Below, one piece after another: positions 7,431 through 16,287 of a DNA stretch of 16,287 bases. Location: positions 1 through 16,287 of the forward strand of contig JAJXXS010000129.1 of NCBI GenBank assembly GCA_021780975.1, read 5' to 3'. Both the position numbers and the translations under genes were made by a program. The stretch is from Pseudomonadota bacterium. Its GTDB lineage: Bacteria > Pseudomonadota > Gammaproteobacteria > Burkholderiales > Thiobacillaceae. Below the pieces are notes generated by a model, which was given only the letters and a program-made list of their open reading frames with translations, searched no databases and was not told where the DNA came from. Numbering within the stretch: position 1 is the stretch's first letter; each line of letters begins with the position of its first letter.

Positions 7431-7474
7431 TGGCACCCGGTTGCCAGAGTCAAACATGGCAACAAGGGGTGCCA
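7431..7474. promoter_or_regulatory. nested inverted repeat upstream of soeA
   Basis: Outer arms TGGCACCC (7431-7438) and GGGTGCCA (7467-7474) are perfect complements. Nested inside them, GTTGCCA (7440-7446) and TGGCAAC (7457-7463) are also perfect complements, around a 10-base loop. One base separates the arms on one side and three on the other. The total is 15 pairs with a small asymmetric bulge. It lies 80 bases upstream of the soeA start and just downstream of a possible -10 (TAATAT on the minus strand, 7482-7487). No T run follows on either strand, so it is not an ordinary terminator. An operator overlapping the transcription start, or a leader hairpin, is inferred. Confidence 0.6.
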
Positions 7475-7844
7475 GAAGTAAATATTAGGTATTTAGAATA
7501 TATTGTAATTATCTTTATTCGCGCGCCAGAGCTCTATTTAAATTCTTTTATTCATCCATAGCCGAAATGAATATGCGGCCGGCACAATCAGTCGCCGATG
7601 TCACGACGGGGAATAAAAACGAAGGGGGACGCATAGGCAACTCCTTGGTGGGGAATTACGCATAGCTACTAGCTACGGCGCGTGAATTTTTGCCGCGGCC
7701 AGTGGCCGATAAGCGCAAGGGGGCGCACGTGAGCGCGGTCGACACTGCCAGAAAAGTGTCAGAAAACGCTCAAAACGCCGCTCAGGCTCTCCGATCCACC
7801 CAGGAGAAACCAATTCATCTTATTGATTACAATGGGTTTTTACT
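7475..7844. other. non-coding region between the soeA leader and tRNA-Phe
   Basis: No convincing gene is seen here. Bases 7475-7560 are very AT-rich and probably contain the soeA promoter. TAATAT at 7482-7487 (minus strand) is the best -10 candidate, but no good -35 was found. The remainder is mixed in composition and holds only small symmetrical pieces: a tandem TAGCTAC pair at 7663-7676, CGGCC-AGT-GGCCG at 7696-7708 and GACACT/AGTGTC at 7741-7760. Open frames crossing this stretch have no recognisable protein features. No clear tRNA terminator with a T run was found. Confidence 0.5.
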
Positions 7845-7920
<76 letters not shown>

Positions 7921-8142
7921 AGAACCATCGTTGAAACCGCTATAGCTACGTCGCGGCCCCAAAGGGGGAACGATGCAAAGCGCGTGATTACAACGCAAAC
8001 TCGTGGAGCCGTCAAGCTTTCCGGCCTCCTTCGGGCCTCTCTGTTTGCCTTTTCGGGGTGCCGGCCTGACCAGCCTGATCGAGCGTGCGGAACCATCGCC
8101 ATGGCCACGGCTTGAATCCACGGGCGACGAAACCCCATAAAC
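7921..8142. other. non-coding spacer between tRNA-Phe and the erpA terminator
   Basis: About 220 bases with no recognised gene. It must hold the tRNA-Phe promoter on the minus strand next to base 7940. A small GGCC-rich hairpin (GGCC, short spacer, GGCC near 8020-8037) is present. I see nothing with clear protein or RNA-family character. An open frame that continues from here through the tRNA is a shadow. Confidence 0.4.
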
Positions 8143-8178
8143 AGGAAAGCCTGCCGGCTTGCGCCGGCAGGCTTTCCT
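8143..8178 (-). terminator. terminator of erpA with a perfect 16-bp stem
   Basis: Sixteen bases ending in GCCTGCCGGC pair perfectly with their complement around a four-base loop (TTGC on the plus strand). It lies 25 bases after the erpA stop. On the minus strand the stem ends in CTTTCCT and is followed by a T-rich GTTTAT, so the U tract is imperfect, but the stem is very stable. No gene reads into it from the plus side. Confidence 0.8.
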
Positions 8179-8203
8179 TAATCGTTGGCCGCGCGTGCCG
8201 CTG

Positions 8204-8548
8204 TCAGACCGAGAACGAGGAACCGCAACCACAAGTAGTGGTGGCGTTGGGGTTCTTGATGACGAATTGAGCGCCTTCCAGGCCTTCCGTGTAGTCGATC
8301 TCGGCACCGACGAGATATTGGAAACTCATGGAATCGATCAGCAAGGTGACCCCGTTCTTCTCCATCGTGGTGTCGTCTTCGTTGGCGACTTCGTCGAAAG
8401 TGAAGCCATACTGGAAGCCGGAACAACCGCCGCCGGTGACGAACACGCGCAGTTTGAGATCCGGATTGCCTTCCTCGTCGATGAGTTGCTTCACCTTGTT
8501 GGCCGCGCTGTCGGTGAAATTCAACGGGGTTTCGGTCATGGCGTTCAT
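8204..8548 (-). CDS. erpA: ErpA, A-type iron-sulfur carrier protein
   Basis: A 114-residue A-type carrier that delivers Fe-S clusters to target apoproteins in the cytoplasm. The three conserved cluster-binding cysteines are present: C42 in GGGCSGFQYGF, and C106 and C108 in the C-terminal CGCGSSF. The start at 8548 has AGGAG six bases upstream; a second ATG three codons later is less well placed. The length matches ErpA of proteobacteria, and the sequence is closer to ErpA than to IscA in the region LTDSAANKVKQL-like opening and GFTFDE. It lies 108 bases after argC with its own promoter and a strong terminator, so it is probably monocistronic. Linkage to argC is common in Betaproteobacteria and unrelated to sulfur metabolism. 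Confidence 0.95.
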   Translation of the reverse strand: MNAMTETPLNFTDSAANKVKQLIDEEGNPDLKLRVFVTGGGCSGFQYGFTFDEVANEDDTTMEKNGVTLLIDSMSFQYLVGAEIDYTEGLEGAQFVIKNPNATTTCGCGSSFSV

Positions 8549-8584
8549 GGTTTGCTCCTGAATAAGATAGGCCTAATGCGGGGA

Positions 8585-8612
8585 ATTATCCGCAAGCGCC
8601 GCGTCCCGTCAA
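8585..8612 (-). promoter_or_regulatory. erpA: sigma-70-type promoter of erpA
   Basis: On the minus strand TTGACG (8607-8612) and GATAAT (8585-8590) are separated by 16 bases, each matching five of six consensus positions. Transcription would start about 30 bases before the erpA start codon. A short GCGG/CCGC inverted repeat overlaps the -10 and could be an operator, but no known regulator site was recognised. Confidence 0.65.
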
Positions 8613-8656
8613 CCAAAGACCATCATGACTTCAGGGGGTTGCAGCCGCCGCCGGAT

Positions 8657-9682
8657 TCAGGGCAGCAGACCAATATCCTCCAGGCCCATGGTCTCCGTCA
8701 GGCCGAACATGAGATTCATGTTCTGCACCGCCTGACCCGCCGCCCCTTTCACCAGATTGTCGATGACGGAAAGCACCACCAGGGTGTTGTCCTGCGGATG
8801 GTGCCAACTGATCCGGCACAGATTCGCGCCGCGCACGGAGCGCGTCTCCGGATGCGACTTCGCCGGCATGACGTCCACAAACGGTTCGTCGCGATAATAG
8901 CTCTCGAACAAGGTCTGAACGTCCGCCGCCTCGCTGAGTTTCATGTACAAGGTCGCATGGATGCCGCGTATCTGGGGAATCAGATGGGGCACAAAGGTGA
9001 AGTCGACACCACTGCCGGTCATGCGCTCCAGCCCTTGGCGGATCTCAGGCCAGTGACGGTGGCCGGAGGCCGCGTAAGCTTTGAAATTGTCGGCCGTCTC
9101 GGAAAAAAGGATGTGCGTTTCCGCCTTGCGCCCCGCGCCGGAAACACCGGACTTGCAGTCCGCCACGAGAAACCGCGTGTCCACAACGCCGGCCTCCAGC
9201 AGCGGCAGAAAACCGAGCTGGACTGCGGTCGGGTAACACCCCGGGTTGGCAACAAGGCGCGCGGTTTTGATGACCTCGCGGTTCATCTCCGGCAGCCCAT
9301 ACACCGCCTCGGCGACCAGTTCCGGGCACGCGTGGGTCATGCCGTACCATTTCTCCCAGACGGCCACATCCTGGATGCGAAAGTCGGCCGCCAGGTCGAT
9401 CACACGCACGCCCGCCCTGAGCAGCGCGGGAACCTGCTGCATCGCGACCCCGTTCGGGGTGGCAAAAAAAACCACATCGCATTTTTCCAGCCCCGCCTGC
9501 TCGGGATCGGCGAATGCCAGCTTCACCCGCCCGCGCAGATTGGCAAACATGTTCGCCACCGGCATGCCGGCTTCCTTGCGCGATGTGATGACCGTGAGTT
9601 CGGCCTGCGGATGGCGCGCCAGCAGACGTAGCAGTTCCACGCCCGTATAGCCGGTGCCGCCAACGATGCCAACCCTGATCAT
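8657..9682 (-). CDS. argC: ArgC, N-acetyl-gamma-glutamyl-phosphate reductase
   Basis: Third enzyme of arginine biosynthesis, reducing N-acetylglutamyl phosphate to the semialdehyde with NADPH in the cytoplasm. With the start at 9682 it has 341 residues, normal for the long proteobacterial form. The nucleotide loop GIVGGTGYTGVELLR is at the N-terminus. The catalytic Cys149 sits in ANPGCYPTA, and SGVSGAGRKA and a histidine-containing FVPHLIPQ segment follow. Three close ATGs exist (9709, 9688, 9682). The last has GGGGG six bases upstream, whereas the same G run abuts the middle one. It is 61 bases downstream of malQ. A possible -10 TAAAAT at 9710-9715 lacks a clear -35, so co-transcription with malQ is not excluded. 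Confidence 0.96.
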   Translation of the reverse strand: MIRVGIVGGTGYTGVELLRLLARHPQAELTVITSRKEAGMPVANMFANLRGRVKLAFADPEQAGLEKCDVVFFATPNGVAMQQVPALLRAGVRVIDLAADFRIQDVAVWEKWYGMTHACPELVAEAVYGLPEMNREVIKTARLVANPGCYPTAVQLGFLPLLEAGVVDTRFLVADCKSGVSGAGRKAETHILFSETADNFKAYAASGHRHWPEIRQGLERMTGSGVDFTFVPHLIPQIRGIHATLYMKLSEAADVQTLFESYYRDEPFVDVMPAKSHPETRSVRGANLCRISWHHPQDNTLVVLSVIDNLVKGAAGQAVQNMNLMFGLTETMGLEDIGLLP

Positions 9683-9743
9683 GCCCATCCCCCGAAAGCC
9701 AAAGGCCAAATTTTAATCCAGCACCGCGCGTCTGCCACGCGCA

Positions 9744-11864
9744 CTAACGCGACGATTCCGGCGGCCGTTCCTCAGCCAGCGCCGCAAACAACGTGCGCGT
9801 AGGGGCAAGCCCTCCCCAGTCCTCCAGATCTAACGACAGCCGACGTCGCCAATTGGGGTGCCCATCCACGGTGCCCGGCAGGTTGGGCTGCTCTTCCTCA
9901 CCCAGCAGATCCTCCGCCTGGACCATCAGGATGGACGCCGGTGTGCGCGCCAGCAAACGGTAGACGGCTTGCGTCAAAGCCGGCGGCACCCCCGCCTCGC
10001 CATCGGCATCCGCACCTGCGTCAAGGCGGCATTCGCGCAGCGTTTCCAGCAGTTTCGCGCGCTCCTGCGCGCGCCTTTGCTGATGGCCGACGCAGGCATC
10101 GGAGGAGCAAAGCTGCAGCTTCTCGCGCCACCACAAGTCGCGCCCCAGCCAGAATCCCCTGAGCGTCGGCAAATCATGGGTAGTGGCAGCAACAAGGGCC
10201 TGCGCGGGATATTCATGCGGATGCTTGAAGCGCCCGTTGCTCCAGTCCTTTTCGAAATAAAACACCCGGTAAGACAAGATGCCATAGCGGTTCATCGCCT
10301 CGCGCACCTCGTCCGGCACCGTGCCCAGATCCTCGCCCACTACCACGCAATGATTGCGTCGGCTTTCCAGGGCAACGATGCCCATAAGGTCTTCCAGCGG
10401 GTAGCGCACATAAAGACCGTCGGGGGCCTTGTGGCCGGGCGGTACCCAGAAGAGGCGGTACAGGCCCATGACGTGGTCGATGCGCAACGCGCCGCAAAAT
10501 GCCATGTTGGCGCGCAACATGCGGATGAAGGGCGCATAGGCGGCCTCGCGCAGGCGCGCCGGCAAGAGGGGCGGCAACCCCCAGTCCTGGCCCTGCGGGC
10601 CGATGTCATCCGGAGGCGCACCGACGCTGGCGTCCAGCGCATAGAGCGGCTGGTCCATCCACACGTCGGCGCCGCCGCGCTCGACGCCCACGGCCAGATC
10701 CCCGTACAAGCCCAGCGTCAGGGCCTTGCCCGCCCGCCGGAGTTGCAGGCGCCCCTGCCATTCCAGGTATTGGTAGAAGCGGATTTCCTCGCCATGCGCC
10801 GCCACGAAGGCCGTGACTTCCGGCCCGGCCGGATCATGATAGGGCGCGGGCCAGTCGCGCCAGCCGTAGACCTGGCGGTCGGCCGCATGGAAATGTCCTT
10901 GCAGGCTGCAGAAAGCTCCCCAGCGCGCCAATGCCACGCCGCCCTCCTCGACGAAGCGCGAGAAGGCATTCGCCCGAGCGCTGCCGGGCTTGAGGTGACG
11001 CTTCTCAAACGCCTTGTAGACGCGCCGGAGCACTCTCCACTTGAGCCTGGCGACGCCTTCATAATCCACCAGCTCGCTCGCACGCAGCTTGGCAAGCGCC
11101 GCCTGATCGCGCGCGCCGAGCAGTTCGTCGCTGTAATCCTCCATGCCCGCCACGTCCAGGTACAGCGGATTGAGGAAGCAGCGGCTCGACGGGCTGTAGG
11201 GGCTGGCATGCGAGGGGTGCTCGGGGAACAAGCCATGCAGGGGATTGACCCCCACGAGCGAGGCCCCACCCTCGGCCATGAGGCGCGAAACGCCGGCCAG
11301 GTCGCCGTAATCACCGATGCCCCAATCGCGCCGCGAACGCAGGCCGTACAGCTGCAGCCCGAGGCCCCAGATGCGCTGCCCCTCGGGCAGGGCGTGGCAG
11401 CGCGGCGGACACACGATGAGCATAGCCTGGGCGGAAATTTGCGCCGCGAGGACTTCGACCCGGTGGTAACCCAGCGGCACGTCCTCCGGCAAGGCGAGCG
11501 CCCGCGCAATCCAGCCGTCACGCGTGTCGAGCGCAGGCAGCTCGCTGGCCCGAAACTCGTCCTCGCGCACGCTGCCGTCCTCCAGCAAAAGGCGCCAGCG
11601 CCCCCCCTCGCAATCCTGCGGCAGGCGCACGGTCAGGGCGGCATCGCCGTGCAGCACCGCCACCGGCGGCAGCACCTCGCGGGCCTGCGCAGCCAGCAGC
11701 CCCTCCAGGCTGGCCTGGCACTCGGCCTCGCTGTCGCAGGCATGGCCCATGGCGCGTATCGCGGCGCGCAGTGCCGACTCCCCTGAGCTGTGGTGGCCGC
11801 CCCAGATATCCCAGTAGGCCGGGAATATCCCCAAGTGTTCGGCAAGCGATTGAAGAGCAGGCAT
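9744..11864 (-). CDS. malQ: MalQ, 4-alpha-glucanotransferase (GH77)
   Basis: A 706-residue amylomaltase of glycoside hydrolase family 77, moving alpha-1,4-glucan segments between oligosaccharides in glycogen and maltodextrin metabolism. The three catalytic acids are in family motifs: nucleophile Asp463 in RIDHVMGLYR, acid/base Glu511 in VVGEDLGTVP, and Asp564 in THDLPTLRGFW. The motif GVNPLHGLFPEHPSHASPYSP (around residues 205-225) forms part of the active-site cleft. The first 150 residues form the N-terminal extension seen in E. coli-type MalQ. No signal peptide is seen. It is divergent from ybiT across 91 bases and lies upstream of argC. The ribosome binding site is poor at the chosen ATG. 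No glycogen genes flank it here, so its partners lie elsewhere. Confidence 0.95.
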   Translation of the reverse strand: MPALQSLAEHLGIFPAYWDIWGGHHSSGESALRAAIRAMGHACDSEAECQASLEGLLAAQAREVLPPVAVLHGDAALTVRLPQDCEGGRWRLLLEDGSVREDEFRASELPALDTRDGWIARALALPEDVPLGYHRVEVLAAQISAQAMLIVCPPRCHALPEGQRIWGLGLQLYGLRSRRDWGIGDYGDLAGVSRLMAEGGASLVGVNPLHGLFPEHPSHASPYSPSSRCFLNPLYLDVAGMEDYSDELLGARDQAALAKLRASELVDYEGVARLKWRVLRRVYKAFEKRHLKPGSARANAFSRFVEEGGVALARWGAFCSLQGHFHAADRQVYGWRDWPAPYHDPAGPEVTAFVAAHGEEIRFYQYLEWQGRLQLRRAGKALTLGLYGDLAVGVERGGADVWMDQPLYALDASVGAPPDDIGPQGQDWGLPPLLPARLREAAYAPFIRMLRANMAFCGALRIDHVMGLYRLFWVPPGHKAPDGLYVRYPLEDLMGIVALESRRNHCVVVGEDLGTVPDEVREAMNRYGILSYRVFYFEKDWSNGRFKHPHEYPAQALVAATTHDLPTLRGFWLGRDLWWREKLQLCSSDACVGHQQRRAQERAKLLETLRECRLDAGADADGEAGVPPALTQAVYRLLARTPASILMVQAEDLLGEEEQPNLPGTVDGHPNWRRRLSLDLEDWGGLAPTRTLFAALAEERPPESSR

Positions 11865-11913
11865 GCGGGCGATTCTGCCTGAGCCGGGGGGAAAAAGTCA
11901 TCTGTCTTATGGA

Positions 11914-11922
11914 TGATAAAAT
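11914..11922 (+). promoter_or_regulatory. ybiT: possible extended -10 promoter of ybiT
   Basis: TGATAAAAT fits an extended -10 element (TGn plus TAAAAT), 33 bases before the ybiT ATG in the 91-base gap between divergent malQ and ybiT. No -35 match is seen. The malQ promoter must lie in the same gap but was not recognised. Confidence 0.35.
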
Positions 11923-11955
11923 TCAGCGGCTTTATTTTCCCTTTCCATTCCCCCC

Positions 11956-13548
11956 ATGCTCACCGCCGCCGGCATCACCATGCAGTTCGGGGCCAAGCCC
12001 CTGTTTGAAAACGTTTCCGTCAAGTTCGGCGAAGGCAACCGCTACGGCCTCATCGGCGCCAACGGCTGCGGCAAGTCCACCTTCATGAAAATCCTCGCCG
12101 GCCAGCTGGAGCCCACGGCGGGCAATGTCTCCCTCGATGCCGGAGAACGCATGTCCTGGCTGCGCCAGGACCAGTTCGCCTTTGAAGACCAGACCGTGCT
12201 GGACGTCGTCATGCAGGGCGATGCCGAGATGTGGGCGGTGAAGCACGAAAAGGACGCCATCTACATGAATCCGGAGGCGACCGAGGACGACTACATGCGC
12301 GCCGCCGACCTGGAGACCAAGTTCGGCGAGCTGGGGGGCTACGACGCGGAAGCGCGCGCCGGCGAACTGCTGCTGGGCGTGGGCATACCCACCGAGCAGC
12401 ACAATGGCCCCATGAGCGCCATCGCGCCCGGCTACAAGCTGCGCGTGCTGCTGGCGCAGGCCCTGTTCTCCAACCCTGACATCCTGCTGCTGGACGAACC
12501 CACCAACAACCTCGACATCAACACCATCCGCTGGCTGGAGAACGTGATCAACGAGCGCAATGCCACCATGATCATCATTTCCCACGACCGCCATTTCCTC
12601 AACCAGGTCTGCACCCACATGGCCGACCTGGACTACCAGACGCTCAAGATCTACCCAGGCACCTACGACGACTACATGCTCGCGTCCGCCCAGGTCAAGG
12701 AACGCCAGGCTTCCGCCAACGCCAAGGCCAAGGAGCGCGTGGCCGAACTGCAGGAATTCGTGCGCCGCTTTTCCGCCAACAAGTCCAAGGCGCGCCAGGC
12801 CACCAGCCGCCTCAAGCAGATCGACAAGATCAAGATCGAGGAATTCAAGCCTTCCTCGCGGCAGAACCCCTATATCCGCTTCGAGCAGGAGAAGCAGCTG
12901 CACCGCCGCGCCGTGGAAGTGGAAAAGCTGGCCTTCGCCTACCCGGACACGCCCCTGTTCAAGAACCTCAACTTCGCGGTGGAGGCCGGCGAGCGGCTGG
13001 CCGTGATCGGCGGCAACGGCCTGGGCAAGACCACGCTCATGCGCCTGCTGATGGGCGAGCTGGCGCCCGAGGCCGGCGTCATCCGCTGGGCCGAGCACGC
13101 CAACATCGGCTACTTCGCGCAGGACCACGCCGCCGACTTCGACAGCGACATGAATCTGTTCGACTGGATGAGCCTGTGGGCCAAGCCCGGCGACGACGAC
13201 CAGGCCATCCGCGGCATCCTCGGACGCCTTTTGTTCTCCGGCGACGACATCAAGAAATCGGTGCGCGTGCTGTCAGGCGGCGAAAAGGGCCGCATGCTCT
13301 ACGGCAAGCTCATGCTCGGGCGCCACAACGTGCTGATCATGGACGAGCCCACCAACCATATGGACATGGAATCCATCGAGTCGCTCAACCTCGCGCTCGA
13401 CCTGTACAAAGGTACGCTCATCTTCGTCTCGCACGACCGCCAGTTCGTCGGCAGCCTCGCCACGCGCATCATCGAGCTGACGCCGCAGGGCCCGGAAATC
13501 TACATGGGCGCCTACGACGAGTACCTGCACAGCAAGGGCGTGGAATGA
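11956..13548 (+). CDS. ybiT: YbiT, ABC-F family ATPase
   Basis: A 530-residue soluble ABC-F protein with two ATPase domains and no membrane part, the same length as E. coli YbiT and very similar along its length. ABC-F proteins act on ribosomes; the exact role of YbiT is not settled. Domain 1 has Walker A GANGCGKST (residues 34-42), a degenerate signature SAIAPGYKLRVLLAQ and Walker B LLLDEPTNNLD. The linker contains a charged segment rich in Lys and Arg ending near SRQNPYIRFEQ. Domain 2 has GGNGLGKTT, LSGGEKGRM and MDEPTNHMDMES, followed by SHDR. The atypical first signature is a family trait, not a defect. No Shine-Dalgarno is visible before the ATG; the upstream run is C-rich. The next gene overlaps its stop by four bases. 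Confidence 0.93.
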   Translation: MLTAAGITMQFGAKPLFENVSVKFGEGNRYGLIGANGCGKSTFMKILAGQLEPTAGNVSLDAGERMSWLRQDQFAFEDQTVLDVVMQGDAEMWAVKHEKDAIYMNPEATEDDYMRAADLETKFGELGGYDAEARAGELLLGVGIPTEQHNGPMSAIAPGYKLRVLLAQALFSNPDILLLDEPTNNLDINTIRWLENVINERNATMIIISHDRHFLNQVCTHMADLDYQTLKIYPGTYDDYMLASAQVKERQASANAKAKERVAELQEFVRRFSANKSKARQATSRLKQIDKIKIEEFKPSSRQNPYIRFEQEKQLHRRAVEVEKLAFAYPDTPLFKNLNFAVEAGERLAVIGGNGLGKTTLMRLLMGELAPEAGVIRWAEHANIGYFAQDHAADFDSDMNLFDWMSLWAKPGDDDQAIRGILGRLLFSGDDIKKSVRVLSGGEKGRMLYGKLMLGRHNVLIMDEPTNHMDMESIESLNLALDLYKGTLIFVSHDRQFVGSLATRIIELTPQGPEIYMGAYDEYLHSKGVE

Positions 13549-14303
13549 GCGAGGTCGTCATCGTCGGCCTAGGCCAGCTCGGGCGCGTGTTCGCCGGCGG
13601 CCTGCTGCGCGCCGGCCATGCCGTCATTCCCGTCAACCGCGGCGACGACATGGAGACTGTCGCCGCGGCGCATCCCGCCCCTGACCTTGTTCTGATAGCG
13701 GTCGGGGAAGCCGACTTGCACGCCGTGCTGGACGCCCTGCCCGCGGGCTGGCGATCGCGCATCGGGCTCATCCAGAACGAACTGCTGCCGCGCGACTGGC
13801 AGGCGCACCGCATCGCCGATCCCACGGTGATCTCGGTCTGGTTCGAGAAGAAGAAAGGCACCGACGCCAGGCCCCTCATCGCCTCGCCCGTCGCCGGGCC
13901 GCAGGCTGCCTTGCTGGCGGACGCGCTGCAGACCATCGACCTGCCGGCGCGCGTGGTGGAGCGCGGCGGCGCCCTGCTCCACGAACTGGTGCGCAAGAAC
14001 GTCTACATCCTCACCACCAACCTGGCCGGCCTCAGAACCGGTGGGACGGTGGACGCGCTCTGGCGGGAGCACCAAGCCTTCGCCCGCCAAGTCGCCGGCG
14101 AGGTCATGGACATCCAGGACTGGCTCACCGGCCAGACCCACGACCGCGAGGCCCTCATCGCCGGCATGCTGGAGGCCTTCGCCGGCGACCCGCAGCATCA
14201 GTGCACCGGACGCTCGGCGCCGGCGCGTCTGGCGCGCGCCCTGCAGCATGCCGACGCCGCGGGGCTGGCGGTGCCGACGCTGCGCGCCCTCGCCGCGCGC
14301 TGA
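13545..14303 (+). CDS. NAD(P)-binding protein resembling ketopantoate reductase, substrate unknown
   Basis: A 252-residue protein with an N-terminal dinucleotide-binding loop GLGQLG (residues 8-13) and a C-terminal helical half. Lys151 and Asn152 in HELVRKNVYILTTN sit where ketopantoate reductases carry their catalytic lysine and a nearby asparagine. The end also resembles that family (GRSAPARLARALQ, then GLAVPTL), though the usual Glu of the C-terminal motif is not obvious. At 252 residues it is shorter than the roughly 300 of PanE. The ATG overlaps the ybiT stop as ATGA, implying translational coupling. Upstream in-frame sequence is a ybiT shadow, so the start is firm. A PanE-like oxidoreductase is the best guess, but the substrate is not known and a role in pantothenate synthesis is not claimed. 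Confidence 0.7.
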   Translation: MSEVVIVGLGQLGRVFAGGLLRAGHAVIPVNRGDDMETVAAAHPAPDLVLIAVGEADLHAVLDALPAGWRSRIGLIQNELLPRDWQAHRIADPTVISVWFEKKKGTDARPLIASPVAGPQAALLADALQTIDLPARVVERGGALLHELVRKNVYILTTNLAGLRTGGTVDALWREHQAFARQVAGEVMDIQDWLTGQTHDREALIAGMLEAFAGDPQHQCTGRSAPARLARALQHADAAGLAVPTLRALAAR

Positions 14304-14314
14304 CGCGCCTTGCG

Positions 14315-14318
<4 letters not shown>
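14300..14318. terminator. shared hairpin spanning both stop codons of convergent genes
   Basis: CTGACGC and GCGTCAG form a perfect 7-bp stem with a five-base loop. The TGA of the plus-strand gene and the TGA of htpG (minus strand) both lie inside the stem. The hairpin is centred in the 11-base gap between the two convergent genes. No T run follows on either strand, so intrinsic termination would be weak. Confidence 0.4.
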
Positions 14319-16204
<1,886 letters not shown>

Positions 16205-16241
16205 GGCTGTTTCGATCGGGTGTGTTGAAAGCGTGGAATAG

Positions 16242-16268
16242 GTATAGGCGGCAAAGGGCCTTTTCAAG
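16242..16268 (-). promoter_or_regulatory. htpG: candidate heat-shock (sigma-32) promoter of htpG
   Basis: On the minus strand CTTGAAA (16262-16268) matches the sigma-32 -35 consensus fully. After 12 bases comes GCCTATAC (16242-16249), a partial match to the CCCCATnT -10. The predicted transcript would have a leader of about 30 bases before the ATG at 16204. htpG is a classic heat-shock gene, so the placement is sensible. Confidence 0.55.
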
Positions 16269-16287
16269 GGCCGAGAACAATCAAACT

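Noticed and set aside
7663..7676. Tandem TAGCTAC repeat, with a partial copy near 7942
   Set aside because: Only two 7-base units and one 8-base partial match near the tRNA promoter. Too short to support an attachment site or iteron.
7741..7760. GACACT/AGTGTC inverted repeat
   Set aside because: Six-base arms with an eight-base loop in a region without a gene on either side close enough to regulate. Expected by chance at this length, and no T run follows.
9858..11786. 642-codon open frame antisense to malQ
   Set aside because: MalQ has all catalytic motifs on the other strand. The antisense product is compositionally biased and has no recognisable motif.
11932..13128. 398-codon open frame antisense to ybiT
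   Set aside because: Mirror of a highly conserved ABC-F gene, with repetitive Val, Leu, Gly and His composition and no domain.

Overview
This window looks like chromosomal DNA of a chemolithotrophic sulfur-oxidising proteobacterium, most likely a betaproteobacterium related to Sulfuricella or Thiobacillus. The grounds are the pairing of cytoplasmic sulfite-oxidation and sulfur-relay genes, the argC-erpA neighbourhood (common in Betaproteobacteria), and the tRNA-Phe. The genus is an inference and was not tested.

Left region (1-7.4 kb, all on the minus strand, transcribed right to left): a sulfur-oxidation cluster. In transcription order it holds soeA, soeB and soeC (a cytoplasm-facing, membrane-bound molybdenum sulfite dehydrogenase), a single-domain rhodanese, tusA, a DsrE2-type protein, then hdrC1 and the first 148 codons of hdrB1, which runs off the left edge. 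The last two open a sulfur-oxidising heterodisulfide-reductase-like (sHdr) operon; the rest of it (hdrA, hyp, hdrC2, hdrB2, lipoate-binding protein) would lie beyond base 1. The logic is a relay. Rhodanese, TusA and DsrE2 pass persulfide sulfur to sHdr, sHdr is thought to yield sulfite in the cytoplasm, and SoeABC oxidises sulfite to sulfate and passes electrons to quinone. A rho-independent terminator and an AT-rich gap split the cluster between dsrE2 and hdrC1, so it probably contains at least two transcription units.

Middle (7.4-8.2 kb): an AT-rich soeA promoter region with a striking nested inverted repeat, then a stretch with no convincing gene, then tRNA-Phe(GAA) on the minus strand. 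The 3' end of the tRNA faces the sulfur cluster.

Right region (8.2-16.3 kb): more GC-rich housekeeping genes. erpA (Fe-S carrier, with a good sigma-70-type promoter and a perfect 16-bp terminator stem), argC (arginine biosynthesis) and malQ (4-alpha-glucanotransferase) are on the minus strand. Divergent from malQ on the plus strand are ybiT (ABC-F ATPase) and a 4-bp-overlapping ketopantoate-reductase-like gene of unknown substrate. That pair converges on htpG (Hsp90), on the minus strand with a candidate heat-shock promoter close to the right edge.

No CRISPR array, insertion sequence, integrase or replication origin was seen. The long open frames antisense to soeA, malQ, ybiT and htpG are read as shadows of those genes.
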